A stretch of DNA of 64,000 nucleotides from an uncultured beta proteobacterium (GTDB lineage: Bacteria > Pseudomonadota > Gammaproteobacteria > Burkholderiales > Burkholderiaceae_C): the NCBI GenBank assembly GCA_903845935.1, contig CAIMZI010000134.1:1-64000 (forward strand). Reading direction: 5' to 3'. Position 1 is the stretch's first letter. Every line of letters starts with the position of its first letter. The position numbers were made by a program, and so were the translations under genes. Under the pieces are notes generated by a model, which was not told where the DNA came from, did not search any database, and saw only the letters and a list, made by a program, of their open reading frames with translations. Below are positions 10,416 through 19,379 of the stretch, piece after piece.

Positions 10416-12134
10416 TTGTTAGCCCAGCCCGCCACCAAATACCGCGCCTTCTCAGGCATTTCCCTTCCCGATCGCCAGTGGCCCTCCAAGACCCTGACGG
10501 TTGCGCCCCTGTGGATGAGCAGCGATCTGCGCGATGGCAACCAGTCGCTGTTTGAGCCCATGAACGGCGAGCGCAAGATGCGCATGTTCCGCACCCTGTG
10601 CCAGGTCGGCTTCAAGCAAATCGAAGTGGCTTTTCCCAGCGCCTCGCAAACCGAATTCGACTTTGTGCGCAACCTGATTGAGGGCGGCCACATTCCGGCC
10701 GATGTCACCATCGAGGTGCTGACGCAGTCGCGCGAGCACCTGATCCGCCGCACCATGGAATCGCTCAAGGGCGCGCGCCAGGCCATCGTCCACTTCTACA
10801 ACGCCACCGCTCCGGTATTCCGTGAGGTGGTGTTTGGCATGCAAAAGGCCGAGATTGTGGAGATGGCCCTTCAAAGCGTGCGCCTGATCAAGCAGTTGGC
10901 TTCTGAGCAGCCCGAAACCGAATTCACGCTGGAATACAGCCCCGAAGTCTTCAGTAGCACCGAGCCCGAATTCGCCCTGGAAATTTGCGACGCCGTCAGC
11001 GCCGAATGGTGCGCCACGCCTGCAAAGAAGCTGATCCTGAACCTGCCGGCCACCGTGGAAGGTTCCACGCCCAATGTCTATGCCGACCAGATCGAGTGGA
11101 TGCACCGCAATCTGGCGCGGCGCGACAGCATCATCCTCAGCCTGCACCCGCACAACGACCGCGGCACCGCGGTGGCGGCGGCCGAACTCGGCCTGCTGGC
11201 CGGTGCCGACCGGGTGGAGGGCTGTTTGTTTGGCAATGGCGAGCGCACCGGCAATGTAGATATCGTGACGCTGGCGCTGAACCTCTATACGCAAGGCGTG
11301 GCACCGGGCCTGGACTTTTCAGACATCAACGCCGTGGCCCGCACGGTGGAGTATTGCAACCAGTTGCCGATTCACCCGCGCCACCCTTACGTGGGCGATC
11401 TGGTGTTTACCGCCTTTAGCGGTTCGCACCAGGACGCCATCAAGAAGGGTCTGGCTGCGCAACAGCAAGGCACTCTTTGGAGCGTTCCATACATGCCGAT
11501 TGACCCGGCCGACCTGGGCCGCAGCTACGACTCGGTGATTCGCGTCAACAGCCAAAGCGGCAAGGGCGGCGTCGCCTATTTGATGGAGATGGAATATGGC
11601 GTGGTGATGCCGCGGCGCTTGCAGGTGGAGTTTTCCGGTGAGGTGCAGGCCTATACCGACTCCCACGGTGGCGAAATGACGGCGCAGGACATCTGGAAAC
11701 TGTTTGACGACAGCTATTTACACGCGACCGATGCCAGCCTGCGTTATGTAGGCCACCATTTGTTTGATGCCGGCATGCAGGGCAAGGCCCAGGTGCAGGG
11801 TATTGAGCTCAAACTCGAAGTGGCTGGCAAGATGCTGCATCTCAAGGGCCGGGGCAATGGCCCGATAGACGCCGCCGTCCACGCCCTGCAAGGCGCAGGA
11901 ATCCAAGTGCAGGTGCGCAGCTTTGAGGAACGTTCCACCAAGGCCAGCCAGCAGGCTGGCGACGCCCAGGCCTGCGCCTTTTTGGAGCTCGCTTCCCAGG
12001 GTGCCGAGCGCTATGGTGTGGGGCTGGACAGCAATATCGTCACCGCATCCCTGCAGGCGCTGATCAGCGGCGTCAACCGCCTGGGTTTGCAGCTCGTAGT
12101 GAAACACGCAGAGCCGGAAGCAGCAGCGGCGTAG
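10416..12134 (+). CDS. leuA: 2-isopropylmalate synthase, long (type 2) form
   Basis: First committed enzyme of leucine synthesis, condensing acetyl-CoA with 2-oxoisovalerate. The 572-residue protein has the HMGL-like barrel with metal/substrate motifs [11 protein letters not shown] and [13 protein letters not shown], then [14 protein letters not shown], and a C-terminal regulatory LeuA domain (about 430-560). Start is a TTG at 10416, ten bases after a strong AAGGAG; no good ATG is nearby. It is a stand-alone gene, not next to leuBCD or ilv genes in this window. The 158-base A/T-rich upstream gap may hold its control region. Confidence 0.93.
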   Translation: MLAQPATKYRAFSGISLPDRQWPSKTLTVAPLWMSSDLRDGNQSLFEPMNGERKMRMFRTLCQVGFKQIEVAFPSASQTEFDFVRNLIEGGHIPADVTIEVLTQSREHLIRRTMESLKGARQAIVHFYNATAPVFREVVFGMQKAEIVEMALQSVRLIKQLASEQPETEFTLEYSPEVFSSTEPEFALEICDAVSAEWCATPAKKLILNLPATVEGSTPNVYADQIEWMHRNLARRDSIILSLHPHNDRGTAVAAAELGLLAGADRVEGCLFGNGERTGNVDIVTLALNLYTQGVAPGLDFSDINAVARTVEYCNQLPIHPRHPYVGDLVFTAFSGSHQDAIKKGLAAQQQGTLWSVPYMPIDPADLGRSYDSVIRVNSQSGKGGVAYLMEMEYGVVMPRRLQVEFSGEVQAYTDSHGGEMTAQDIWKLFDDSYLHATDASLRYVGHHLFDAGMQGKAQVQGIELKLEVAGKMLHLKGRGNGPIDAAVHALQGAGIQVQVRSFEERSTKASQQAGDAQACAFLELASQGAERYGVGLDSNIVTASLQALISGVNRLGLQLVVKHAEPEAAAA

Positions 12135-12168
12135 CGAGCGGCGCCGGGCTCGGCCCGGTGGCCCAGGC

Positions 12169-12507
12169 TCAGGCTTTTTTGAGGAAGCAGGCCTTGAGCA
12201 TAAAGCTGCCGCCGTCCATCTTGCAGTCCACCTCGTGGTCACCACCGACCAGACGGATGCTCTTGACCTTGGTGCCCATCTTCAGCACGGTGGAGCTGCC
12301 CTTGACCTTCAGGTCCTTGATCAGCACCACGGCATCGCCGTCCTGCAGCACCTGGCCGTTGCTGTCCTTGATGATGGCGTCAAGCTCATCATCGGTAGCT
12401 GCCGCAGCGGTTTGTGGCCATTCAAAACCACAGTCGGCGCAGACAAAGTTGCTGGCGTCAGGGTAGGTATTTTCCAGTGTGCACTGGGGGCAGGTAGGTA
12501 AGCTCAT
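12169..12507 (-). CDS. yjdM: Zinc-ribbon protein YjdM (PhnA-like)
   Basis: Small cytoplasmic protein once called PhnA; its true role is unsettled. The 112-residue protein starts MSLPTCPQCTLENTYP, with two CxxC knuckles (CPQC and CADC) forming a zinc ribbon, and ends with the PhnA domain (VKGSSTVLKMGTKVKSIRLV... KACFLKKA). Length is normal. I chose the ATG at 12507 because it places the first zinc knuckle at its usual position; an upstream in-frame Met exists at 12561. It converges on leuA. Confidence 0.9.
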   Translation of the reverse strand: MSLPTCPQCTLENTYPDASNFVCADCGFEWPQTAAAATDDELDAIIKDSNGQVLQDGDAVVLIKDLKVKGSSTVLKMGTKVKSIRLVGGDHEVDCKMDGGSFMLKACFLKKA

Positions 12508-12652
12508 ATCATCCAAGGTGCATGCACGCAATCCGGCGCCCATGTGTGTGTTTGTTGCCAAGCACCCGGGCTGCCACTATATTCGGTCTAGCTTAGCAGT
12601 GTCTGGCGCCAATGGGGGGAGCAGCACCGTCATCCAAGGAAAAAACAGTGCC

Positions 12653-14626
12653 ATGCACTTCACCAACATTCGAACGCTGATTGCATTTCTGATTTTGCTT
12701 GCCTGCGACGCGCCAACTCCCGCCGCCACCCAGCCCGAAAAACTGCCCGATACCTGGATTCAAGCCGTAAAAATGGCAGTGAACAGCAATCCGGAGGTGC
12801 AATCCAGGATGCATAACTTGGTCTCTGCCGGTGGCCTGCGTGACATTGCCCGGGCCAGTTTTCTTCCGAAGCTCGATTTTTCTGCATCGGCTGGCAGCGA
12901 GAGCCGGACCATTCCTACGGCGGCCAACACCACGTACAAGGTGACCAGCGAGCAACTCTCCGCCAATCAAATCCTGTTTGACGGATTTTTCACGCTCAAC
13001 GAAGTCAGTCGCTTAGGGGCCGGCGTCCAAACCCGCTACTACGAACTGGTGGAGAGTGCAGAAACCGTGGCACTGGACGCCTTCAAAGCCTATGCCGACA
13101 TACTGCGCTACCGTGAGCTGGTGGATCTGGCAACGCAAAATTATGTAGAGCACAGACGGTCAGCGTTGCTGGTGGAAGAACGCGTAAACAGCGGTGTAGG
13201 TCGGCGCGTCGATCTGGAGCAGTCCAATGGACGAACCGCCAATGCCGAGTCGAAATTGCTGACCGAATTGACCCATTTGCATGACGCCGGTGCGCGCTAT
13301 TTGCACGTGGTGGGTGAAAAGCCCGCAGCAAGTCTGCCCGCACTGCCCGAACCGTTCAGCCTGGGCACCCTGCCCGACAGTGTGGCCGCCCTGATGCATG
13401 ACGGCATTCAAAGCAGCCCCACCTTGCTGGCCGCTGTGCAGAATGCCCGCTCTGGCCAGATCGCCATCGGCAGCGCCAAGTCCGCCTTCCTGCCAAGATT
13501 GGATCTGCAGGCCTACTCTGCCAATGGCAACAACAACGATTTGATCGCCGGTGTCAACCAGTCCCAGGGCGCCGCCCTCGCGCTGCGTTACAAGTTGTAC
13601 AAGGGAGGGGCCGATCAGGCCGACGTCCGGTTTAGCGGCTTCAATGCGGACCAGATGCAAGATGCGCAGGTCAAGGCCTGCCACGACGTGCGTGAACTGC
13701 TCTCCGTGGCCTACAGCGATGTGCGCAGCCTGAGCGAAAGGCTGGATTACGTAGACCGTCATCGGCTGGCGGTCGATAAAGCCCTGGAGGCGTATCGCCA
13801 GCAGTTTGCCATTGGTCAACGTACCTTGTTGGACTTGCTGGACACGCAAACAGAGTTTTATGAGGCCTCGCGTTCCTACAGCAATGTCCGCCATGACCAG
13901 GCCATTGCGCAGGCCCGCACACTCGCAGCCATGGGGCGCCTGGTCAGCACACTGGGCGTGACCCGGGCGGACATGTCTGCTGCTGCGCCCGAGGAAGACC
14001 GTGCGCAGCTCAACACGCTGTGCGAAGGCAGCGAAACCGCGGTGGATACGGTGCAACACATCCTGGCCGGGCTGGACTTCGGCCGACCTGCCAAGCCCCT
14101 GGGTTCCTATGTCGTGCTTTTGCCCGATCGCAACAACGTGGTGGGCAAGGTCACCGTGGAAGGCAAGGGCGGCAAGCAGGTGCTGGACGAGGCGCAAAAA
14201 GGCGTCAAGGCCGATGGCGGCGGCGGCGCGTTTGCCGTCAGCGACGAACAGCTCAAACGTGATTTTGGTGGTGCCATGGCGGCCCTGCCCGTGGTGCCGG
14301 AGCGCTTCGTGTTGCATTTTCGGCGCGGTGTGAATGTGTTGACCGCCGAGTCCAAGGCCTTGCTATCCCAAATTGTGGAGCACGCAGCGGCACATCCCGG
14401 CCTGGATGTGAGCGTGACCGGGCATACCGATACCACGGGTTCTCAGAAGGTCAATGACCTGTTGGGCCAACGGCGAGCCGCCTTTGTGGCGCAGCAACTG
14501 CGCAATCTGGGCCTGAAGACCGATTCCCTGGCCATCGATTCCTTTGGCAAGAATCGCCTGGAAGTGGCTACACCCGACAACACCAGGGAGAAGCGCAACC
14601 GCCGCGTGGAAGTCATTCTGCGCTGA
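12653..14626 (+). CDS. TolC-family outer-membrane channel fused to an OmpA-like domain
   Basis: Predicted outer-membrane component of a type I secretion or efflux system carrying its own peptidoglycan anchor. The 657-residue protein has a signal peptide (residues 1-24). Two TolC-type repeats follow to about 470, with hallmarks SANQILFDG, GVGRRVDLEQ, ALRYKLYKGG and GQRTLLDLLDTQTEFYEA. A linker (about 490-550) comes next, then an OmpA C-terminal domain (551-657) with VTGHTDTTGS, LGQRRAAFVAQQL and REKRNRRVEV. The ATG at 12653 follows an AAGGA site. No ABC transporter or membrane-fusion protein gene is adjacent. The order TolC then OmpA in one chain is unusual. Confidence 0.88.
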   Translation: MHFTNIRTLIAFLILLACDAPTPAATQPEKLPDTWIQAVKMAVNSNPEVQSRMHNLVSAGGLRDIARASFLPKLDFSASAGSESRTIPTAANTTYKVTSEQLSANQILFDGFFTLNEVSRLGAGVQTRYYELVESAETVALDAFKAYADILRYRELVDLATQNYVEHRRSALLVEERVNSGVGRRVDLEQSNGRTANAESKLLTELTHLHDAGARYLHVVGEKPAASLPALPEPFSLGTLPDSVAALMHDGIQSSPTLLAAVQNARSGQIAIGSAKSAFLPRLDLQAYSANGNNNDLIAGVNQSQGAALALRYKLYKGGADQADVRFSGFNADQMQDAQVKACHDVRELLSVAYSDVRSLSERLDYVDRHRLAVDKALEAYRQQFAIGQRTLLDLLDTQTEFYEASRSYSNVRHDQAIAQARTLAAMGRLVSTLGVTRADMSAAAPEEDRAQLNTLCEGSETAVDTVQHILAGLDFGRPAKPLGSYVVLLPDRNNVVGKVTVEGKGGKQVLDEAQKGVKADGGGGAFAVSDEQLKRDFGGAMAALPVVPERFVLHFRRGVNVLTAESKALLSQIVEHAAAHPGLDVSVTGHTDTTGSQKVNDLLGQRRAAFVAQQLRNLGLKTDSLAIDSFGKNRLEVATPDNTREKRNRRVEVILR

Positions 14627-14680
14627 CGTACGCACTTTGGCGGGCCTGTAAAACGGTGCCTGCCCATGGAGTGGCTGCGC

Positions 14681-15520
14681 TCAGTCCAGCGGGTTTTGTG
14701 CGCCCGAGCAGCGCTCAATGCCCGCCAGATCGCGGCGCGATTGCACCTGTTTCAGTCCGGCATCCGTCAGCAGCTGGCGCACCGCCTGCGCCTGGTCGTA
14801 GCCGTGTTCCAGCAGCAGCCAGCCACCCGGCTTGAGCTGCGCCCGCGCGGCGCCGATGATGCATCGTAGGGCATCCAGTCCCTCTGGCCCGCTGGTCAGT
14901 GCCGGTAGTGGCTCATGGCGCAGGGCTGCCAGGTGTTCGTCCCGAGCGGCGATATAGGGCGGGTTGGAGACGATGATGGAAAACCGTTGTTCCACGCCTT
15001 GCAGCCAGTTGCCCTGGTGAAATTGCACATCCAGATTCAGCCGCGCTGCATTGGCGCGCGCCACGGCCAGCGCGTCCGAGCTGAAGTCCAGCGCATGCAC
15101 CTGCCACTGCGCACGGCTGTGCTTGAGGGCCAGCGCAATGGCGCCGCTGCCGGTGCCCAGGTCGATAAGCGCAGGCGGCGTTGTTGCAGCCGATATCCAT
15201 GCGTCCATCGCCTCCAGCGCCCAGTCCACTAGCGTCTCGGTATCCGCGCGGGGGTCCAGCACACGGGCGTCCACTTGCAGCGTCAAGCCGTAAAACTCCT
15301 TGCAGCCGGTGATGTAAGCCAGCGGTTCAGCATCGGCGCGGCGCCTGGCGAATGCCAGCAGCTGCGTTTGCGCCGCGTCGGGCATGGCATCGTCGCCATG
15401 GGCCAGCAACCAGGCACGCTCGCTCTGGCTACGGCCCAGCGCATGCAGCACCAGCAGTTGCGCGTCCAGGCGCTCCAACCCCAGGGACTGTGCGTAGCGA
15501 ATCGCTTGGACAATGGTCAT
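14681..15520 (-). CDS. prmC: Release-factor glutamine methyltransferase
   Basis: Methylates the Gln of the GGQ motif in release factors. The 279-residue protein has an N-terminal helical domain, the SAM-binding motif DLGTGSGAIALAL and the substrate motif NPPYI, with family length. It lies 47 bases after prfA, whose product is its substrate; hemA-prfA-prmC is a classic operon. Confidence 0.95.
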   Translation of the reverse strand: MTIVQAIRYAQSLGLERLDAQLLVLHALGRSQSERAWLLAHGDDAMPDAAQTQLLAFARRRADAEPLAYITGCKEFYGLTLQVDARVLDPRADTETLVDWALEAMDAWISAATTPPALIDLGTGSGAIALALKHSRAQWQVHALDFSSDALAVARANAARLNLDVQFHQGNWLQGVEQRFSIIVSNPPYIAARDEHLAALRHEPLPALTSGPEGLDALRCIIGAARAQLKPGGWLLLEHGYDQAQAVRQLLTDAGLKQVQSRRDLAGIERCSGAQNPLD

Positions 15521-15567
15521 GGTGGGAATTAACAGGCTGGGCCAGTAGCGTCGCTGTGCGCTCAGAC

Positions 15568-16686
15568 TTACGCGTTCATTTCCAGCGCCGCCATCTGCTG
15601 CGCCGCTTCATAGGCCTGCAGCGCCTCGATCACGTCGCCCAGATCGCCTTCCATGATGCCCAGGAGCTTGTACAGCGTCAGATTGATGCGGTGGTCCGAG
15701 AGGCGGCCCTGCGGGAAGTTGTAGGTGCGGATGCGGTCGCTGCGGTCGCCGCTGCCGACCAGGCTCTTGCGCTCGGCGGCGTCCTTGGCGGCGCGCTCGG
15801 AGCGGTCTTTTTCGTGGATGCGCGCGGTCAAGACTTTGAGCGCCTGGGCCTTGTTGCTGTGCTGGCTGCGTCCGTCCTGGCACTCGGCCACGATGCCGGT
15901 GGGGATGTGGGTGATGCGCACCGCCGAGTCGGTCTTGTTGATGTGCTGGCCGCCGGCGCCGCTGGCGCGGTAGGTGTCAATGCGCAGGTCCGACGGGTTG
16001 ATCTTGATGGCCTCGGCCTCGTCCTGCTCGGCCAGCACGGCCACGGTGCAAGCGCTGGTGTGGATGCGGCCCTGGGTCTCGGTGGCGGGCACACGTTGCA
16101 CGCGGTGGCCGCCCGACTCGAACTTCAGCATTCCATAGGCGCCACAGGCACCGGCGCCCGTCTGGGTCGTGCCCTCGATCCGCAGCACCACATCCTTGTA
16201 GCCACCCAGTTCGCTCTCGGAGGCGCTGATGATTTCGGTCTTGAAGCCGGCGGCATCGCAAAACCGCGTATACATGCGGGCCAGGTCGGCGGCAAACAGG
16301 GCCGATTCGTCGCCTCCGGTGCCGGCGCGGATTTCCACAAAGGCCGGGCGCTGATCGTCCGGGTCTTTGGGCAGCAGCATGCGCTGCAGCTCCAGCTCCA
16401 GCTGGGTCAGTTCGGCCGTGGCACTGTCGATTTCCTCCTGCGCCATGGCCGACATTTCTTCGTCACCGGAGGAGGTGGTCAGCATCTCTTGCCCTGCCGC
16501 CAGATCGGCCTCGCGCTGTTGGTAGCGCGCCCAGCGGCTGGCCACGGCTCCGACCTCGGTGTGCTCGCGCGACAGCGCCAAAAACTGCTTCATGTCCTGC
16601 ATGATGTCTTCGCGCGAGAGCAGGAATTCCAGCTCCCCCAGACGGTCGGCAAAGCGGGCGAGTTGTTGGCGCAGAAATGGTTTCAT
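15568..16686 (-). CDS. prfA: Peptide chain release factor 1
   Basis: Recognises UAA and UAG stop codons and triggers peptide release. The 372-residue protein carries the catalytic GGQ in [16 protein letters not shown] and the downstream [14 protein letters not shown]. The tripeptide anticodon region is in [30 protein letters not shown], read in pieces as [16 protein letters not shown]. It sits between hemA and prmC. Its presence is relevant to secB, which carries an in-frame UAA in this window. Confidence 0.96.
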   Translation of the reverse strand: MKPFLRQQLARFADRLGELEFLLSREDIMQDMKQFLALSREHTEVGAVASRWARYQQREADLAAGQEMLTTSSGDEEMSAMAQEEIDSATAELTQLELELQRMLLPKDPDDQRPAFVEIRAGTGGDESALFAADLARMYTRFCDAAGFKTEIISASESELGGYKDVVLRIEGTTQTGAGACGAYGMLKFESGGHRVQRVPATETQGRIHTSACTVAVLAEQDEAEAIKINPSDLRIDTYRASGAGGQHINKTDSAVRITHIPTGIVAECQDGRSQHSNKAQALKVLTARIHEKDRSERAAKDAAERKSLVGSGDRSDRIRTYNFPQGRLSDHRINLTLYKLLGIMEGDLGDVIEALQAYEAAQQMAALEMNA

Positions 16687-16758
16687 GGGACTACGGATGC
16701 AAAGGGATCGGGTAATCTGTCCGCTTGATGGGGACAGTGCGGCGGCAGGGCAGGGCCG

Positions 16759-18018
16759 CTAACGCTCGTTACGCAAGAAGAAGTGTTGAATCGCGTGGCT
16801 GGCGCGCTCGCGCGCCAGGGCGTCGCTGTTGCGCAGCTCGGCCATGGCGCCGTGCAGCATTTTTTGCGTCATGCCGCGGGCCAGTGCTTCCAGAGCGGCA
16901 TCGATGTCGCCATCGCGTGCCATCAGCTTGCGTGCCCTTGCCACCTCGGCTGCGCGCCACTGCTCGGCCTGGGCATTGAGTTGCTGGATCAGGGGCACCG
17001 TGTTGCGCTGCGCGACCCAGTGCATAAAGCTTTGCACCCCGGCATCCACAATCGCCTCGGCCTGGGCCACGGCGGCCTGGCGGCTGGCCTGTGCAGTTTG
17101 CACCACGCTGGCCAGATCGTCCACCGTGTACAGGTAGACGTCGCCGAGCGCTTTCACTTCGGGCTCGATGTCGCGGGGCACGGCCAGATCGACCATGAAC
17201 ATGGGGCGATGGCGCCGCTTCTTTAACGCGCGTTCCACCGCACCCAGGCCAATGATGGGCAGGGTGCTGGCGGTGCAGCTGATCACCGCGTCAAATTCGT
17301 GCAACCGGTCGGGCAGGTCGGAAAGGCGCATGACCTCGGCGCCAAAACGCTGGGCCAGTTTTTCGCCGCGCTCGAAGGTGCGGTTGGCAATGGCGATGGA
17401 CTTGGGGTTCTTCGCCGCAAAATGGGTGGCGCAGAGCTCGATCATTTCGCCCGCGCCGACAAACAGCACCTTGACCTGGGCCAGGTCTTCAAATAATTGG
17501 CTCGAGAGGCGCACGGCGGCAGCGGCCATGCTGATGGAATGGGCGCCGATCTCGGTGGAGGTGCGCACATCCTTGGCCACGGCAAACGAGCGCTGGAACA
17601 GTTGCGACAGCGTGGTGCCCAGCGCGCCTGCCGCTTCCGCAGCCCGCACCGCATCTTTGATTTGGCCCAGAATTTGCGGCTCGCCCAGCACCATGGAGTC
17701 CAGACCGCTGGCCACGCGAAAAGCGTGACGGGCGACATCATCGCCTTCGAGGTGGTAGGTGTGGGAGCGCAGTTCGTGGGTGGAGACGCCGCCGCTTTGC
17801 GCCAGCCAGGCCAAGGTCTGTTCCATCGCCGCCTCGTCGCCAGCGCAATAGATTTCGGTGCGGTTGCAGGTGGAGACGATGGCCGCTTCCGGGTGCTGGT
17901 GGATCGCCTGGCGCAGGGCCTGCAGGTGCGGCTCGATCTTGTCCATGGCGAACGCAAACCGCCCGCGCATGTCCAGCGGTGCGGTGGTGTGGTTGATTCC
18001 TAATGCCCAGACTGCCAT
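16759..18018 (-). CDS. hemA: Glutamyl-tRNA reductase
   Basis: First step of tetrapyrrole synthesis by the C5 route: reduces glutamyl-tRNA to glutamate-1-semialdehyde. The 419-residue protein starts [19 protein letters not shown], has the catalytic Cys in [11 protein letters not shown], the substrate region [22 protein letters not shown], an NADPH-binding domain ([16 protein letters not shown]) and the C-terminal dimerisation helix. The ATG at 18018 is preferred over a TTG nine bases upstream. It heads the hemA-prfA-prmC unit and is divergent from a small membrane protein gene. Confidence 0.95.
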   Translation of the reverse strand: MAVWALGINHTTAPLDMRGRFAFAMDKIEPHLQALRQAIHQHPEAAIVSTCNRTEIYCAGDEAAMEQTLAWLAQSGGVSTHELRSHTYHLEGDDVARHAFRVASGLDSMVLGEPQILGQIKDAVRAAEAAGALGTTLSQLFQRSFAVAKDVRTSTEIGAHSISMAAAAVRLSSQLFEDLAQVKVLFVGAGEMIELCATHFAAKNPKSIAIANRTFERGEKLAQRFGAEVMRLSDLPDRLHEFDAVISCTASTLPIIGLGAVERALKKRRHRPMFMVDLAVPRDIEPEVKALGDVYLYTVDDLASVVQTAQASRQAAVAQAEAIVDAGVQSFMHWVAQRNTVPLIQQLNAQAEQWRAAEVARARKLMARDGDIDAALEALARGMTQKMLHGAMAELRNSDALARERASHAIQHFFLRNER

Positions 18019-18097
18019 ACGTTTCAAGCGGATTATAAAATCCCATTCATCCCTATTCCTACGAGGTCCACTTTTTGATCGACCTCAACCCCATGCC

Positions 18098-18376
18098 ATG
18101 AGCCTTATCGGCCTGCTAGATAACCTGCTGAATTTCATCGCACCGGCCGTTGTGCTGGGCCTTTTGGTGGCCACGCTGGCGCCGATGCTGATCAAGAAAG
18201 TCCGTCCCCATCATAGCTGGCTCACCCAGAGTGCCATGAATAGCCTGGCCGGCGCGCTGGTGCTGGTGGGCGGACTGCTGATTTTCGGCCACGACGGCAA
18301 GATGGCGACCTACGCCGCCCTGGTGATCGCATGTGCCAGCAGCCAGTGGTTGGGAGCAAGGTCCTGGCGCGGCTAG
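18098..18376 (+). CDS. Small membrane protein of unknown function
   Basis: A 92-residue protein with three probable membrane helices (about 11-30, 46-63 and 70-84) and a short basic loop (KKVRPHHSW) after the first. I recognise no characterised family. It is divergent from hemA and reads towards the glycerophosphodiesterase gene. Two overlapping ATG codons occur (18093 and 18098); only the second opens this frame. The frame and hydrophobic pattern support a real gene. Confidence 0.65.
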   Translation: MSLIGLLDNLLNFIAPAVVLGLLVATLAPMLIKKVRPHHSWLTQSAMNSLAGALVLVGGLLIFGHDGKMATYAALVIACASSQWLGARSWRG

Positions 18377-18381
18377 CCTCT

Positions 18382-19170
18382 TCAGCTCGGATTAAACAGA
18401 TCAACTCGGTCGGTAATCACGCCATCAGTGCCCAGCGCCATCAGCCGGTCGGCTTCTGTGGCGTCATTCACGGTATAGCTTAGGGTTCTAAAACCTTCGG
18501 CCTTAGCCTGCGCCACTGTTTTCAGATTCCAAATTTCGTAGTTGCAGACTAGGGCCTGGCACTGCAGGGTTTGGGCCTGGTCCAGCCAGTGCGACCAGGG
18601 CTTGCCTTCCAGCGCATCAATCAGCAGGCCTCGCGGCAATTCGGGCTGAGTTGCCAGAGCGCCAACGAGGGCCGCGATATCAAACGAGGTGAGCAGCGGC
18701 GGCACGGACTGGTCGCGCCACAGGCGGGCGGCGTGTTGGGCCACCACCTCGCCGGTGTGGTACTCGGTGCCTGGCGTGGGCTTGATTTCTAGGTTCAGAA
18801 AATAGCCGTTGGCGATGCAATAGCGGGCAATCGCCTCTAAAGTGGGCAATGGCTCACCGGCATAGGCAGGTGAATGCCAACTGCCTGCGTCCAGTTGCGA
18901 CAGCGTGTTCCAGGGGTGCTCGCCGGCTATGTCGCTGACACCGTCGCGCCCTGCACCCAGCTTTTGCGCCGCGTTGGTGCTGCGGCCCCATTCGGCGTCG
19001 TGCATCAAAAACGGAATGCCATCGGCGCTTAGCTTGACATCGCACTCGAACATGCGGTAGCCGTGGCTGGCTCCCAAGCGGAAGGCTGCCAAGGTGTTTT
19101 CCGGCGCCAGCTTGCCGGCACCCCGGTGGGCGACGCAGCGCGGGTAGGGCCAGGCGGGAAGGGGTTTCAT
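18382..19170 (-). CDS. ugpQ: Glycerophosphodiester phosphodiesterase
   Basis: Hydrolyses deacylated phospholipids to glycerol-3-phosphate and an alcohol. The 262-residue cytoplasmic protein has the GDPD signature: VAHRGAGKLAPENTLAAF with catalytic His, ECDVKLSADGIPFLMHD, LNLEIKP and the C-terminal YTVNDATEADRLMALGTDGVITD. The start at 19170 (MKPLPAWPYPRCVAHRG) places the first motif at the usual distance; the frame continues upstream without similarity. UgpQ-type rather than the secreted GlpQ because no signal peptide is present. Confidence 0.9.
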   Translation of the reverse strand: MKPLPAWPYPRCVAHRGAGKLAPENTLAAFRLGASHGYRMFECDVKLSADGIPFLMHDAEWGRSTNAAQKLGAGRDGVSDIAGEHPWNTLSQLDAGSWHSPAYAGEPLPTLEAIARYCIANGYFLNLEIKPTPGTEYHTGEVVAQHAARLWRDQSVPPLLTSFDIAALVGALATQPELPRGLLIDALEGKPWSHWLDQAQTLQCQALVCNYEIWNLKTVAQAKAEGFRTLSYTVNDATEADRLMALGTDGVITDRVDLFNPS

Positions 19171-19379
19171 GATGGATCCAGAAGCGAATGGGTTGGGGCG
19201 CAGGGAGGCTGCCGCCGTTGGCATTATTGTGCTGAAGTGCCTCTGCACTGCCTGTGCCCGTGGTGTGGCCTTTGCGGGGCAGATCCGGTCGCTTTGTGGC
19301 GCTGCGGTACCATCTCCACTATCCTAATCAGCCCCGTGGACTGGCCTCTCAGCCCCCTCGGTTGCCCCTTTAAGAACCG

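Noticed and set aside
15352..16728. Long plus-strand open frame opposite prfA and part of prmC
   Set aside because: prfA and prmC have unmistakable GGQ and NPPY motifs on the minus strand; the plus frame is low-complexity Ala/Gly/Leu without similarity.
19171..19379. Promoter for the FAD/Fe-S oxidoreductase (TTGTGG ... TATCCT)
   Set aside because: The spacing of the two hexamers is 20 bases, too long for a reliable sigma-70 call; nothing else stands out in the 209-base gap.
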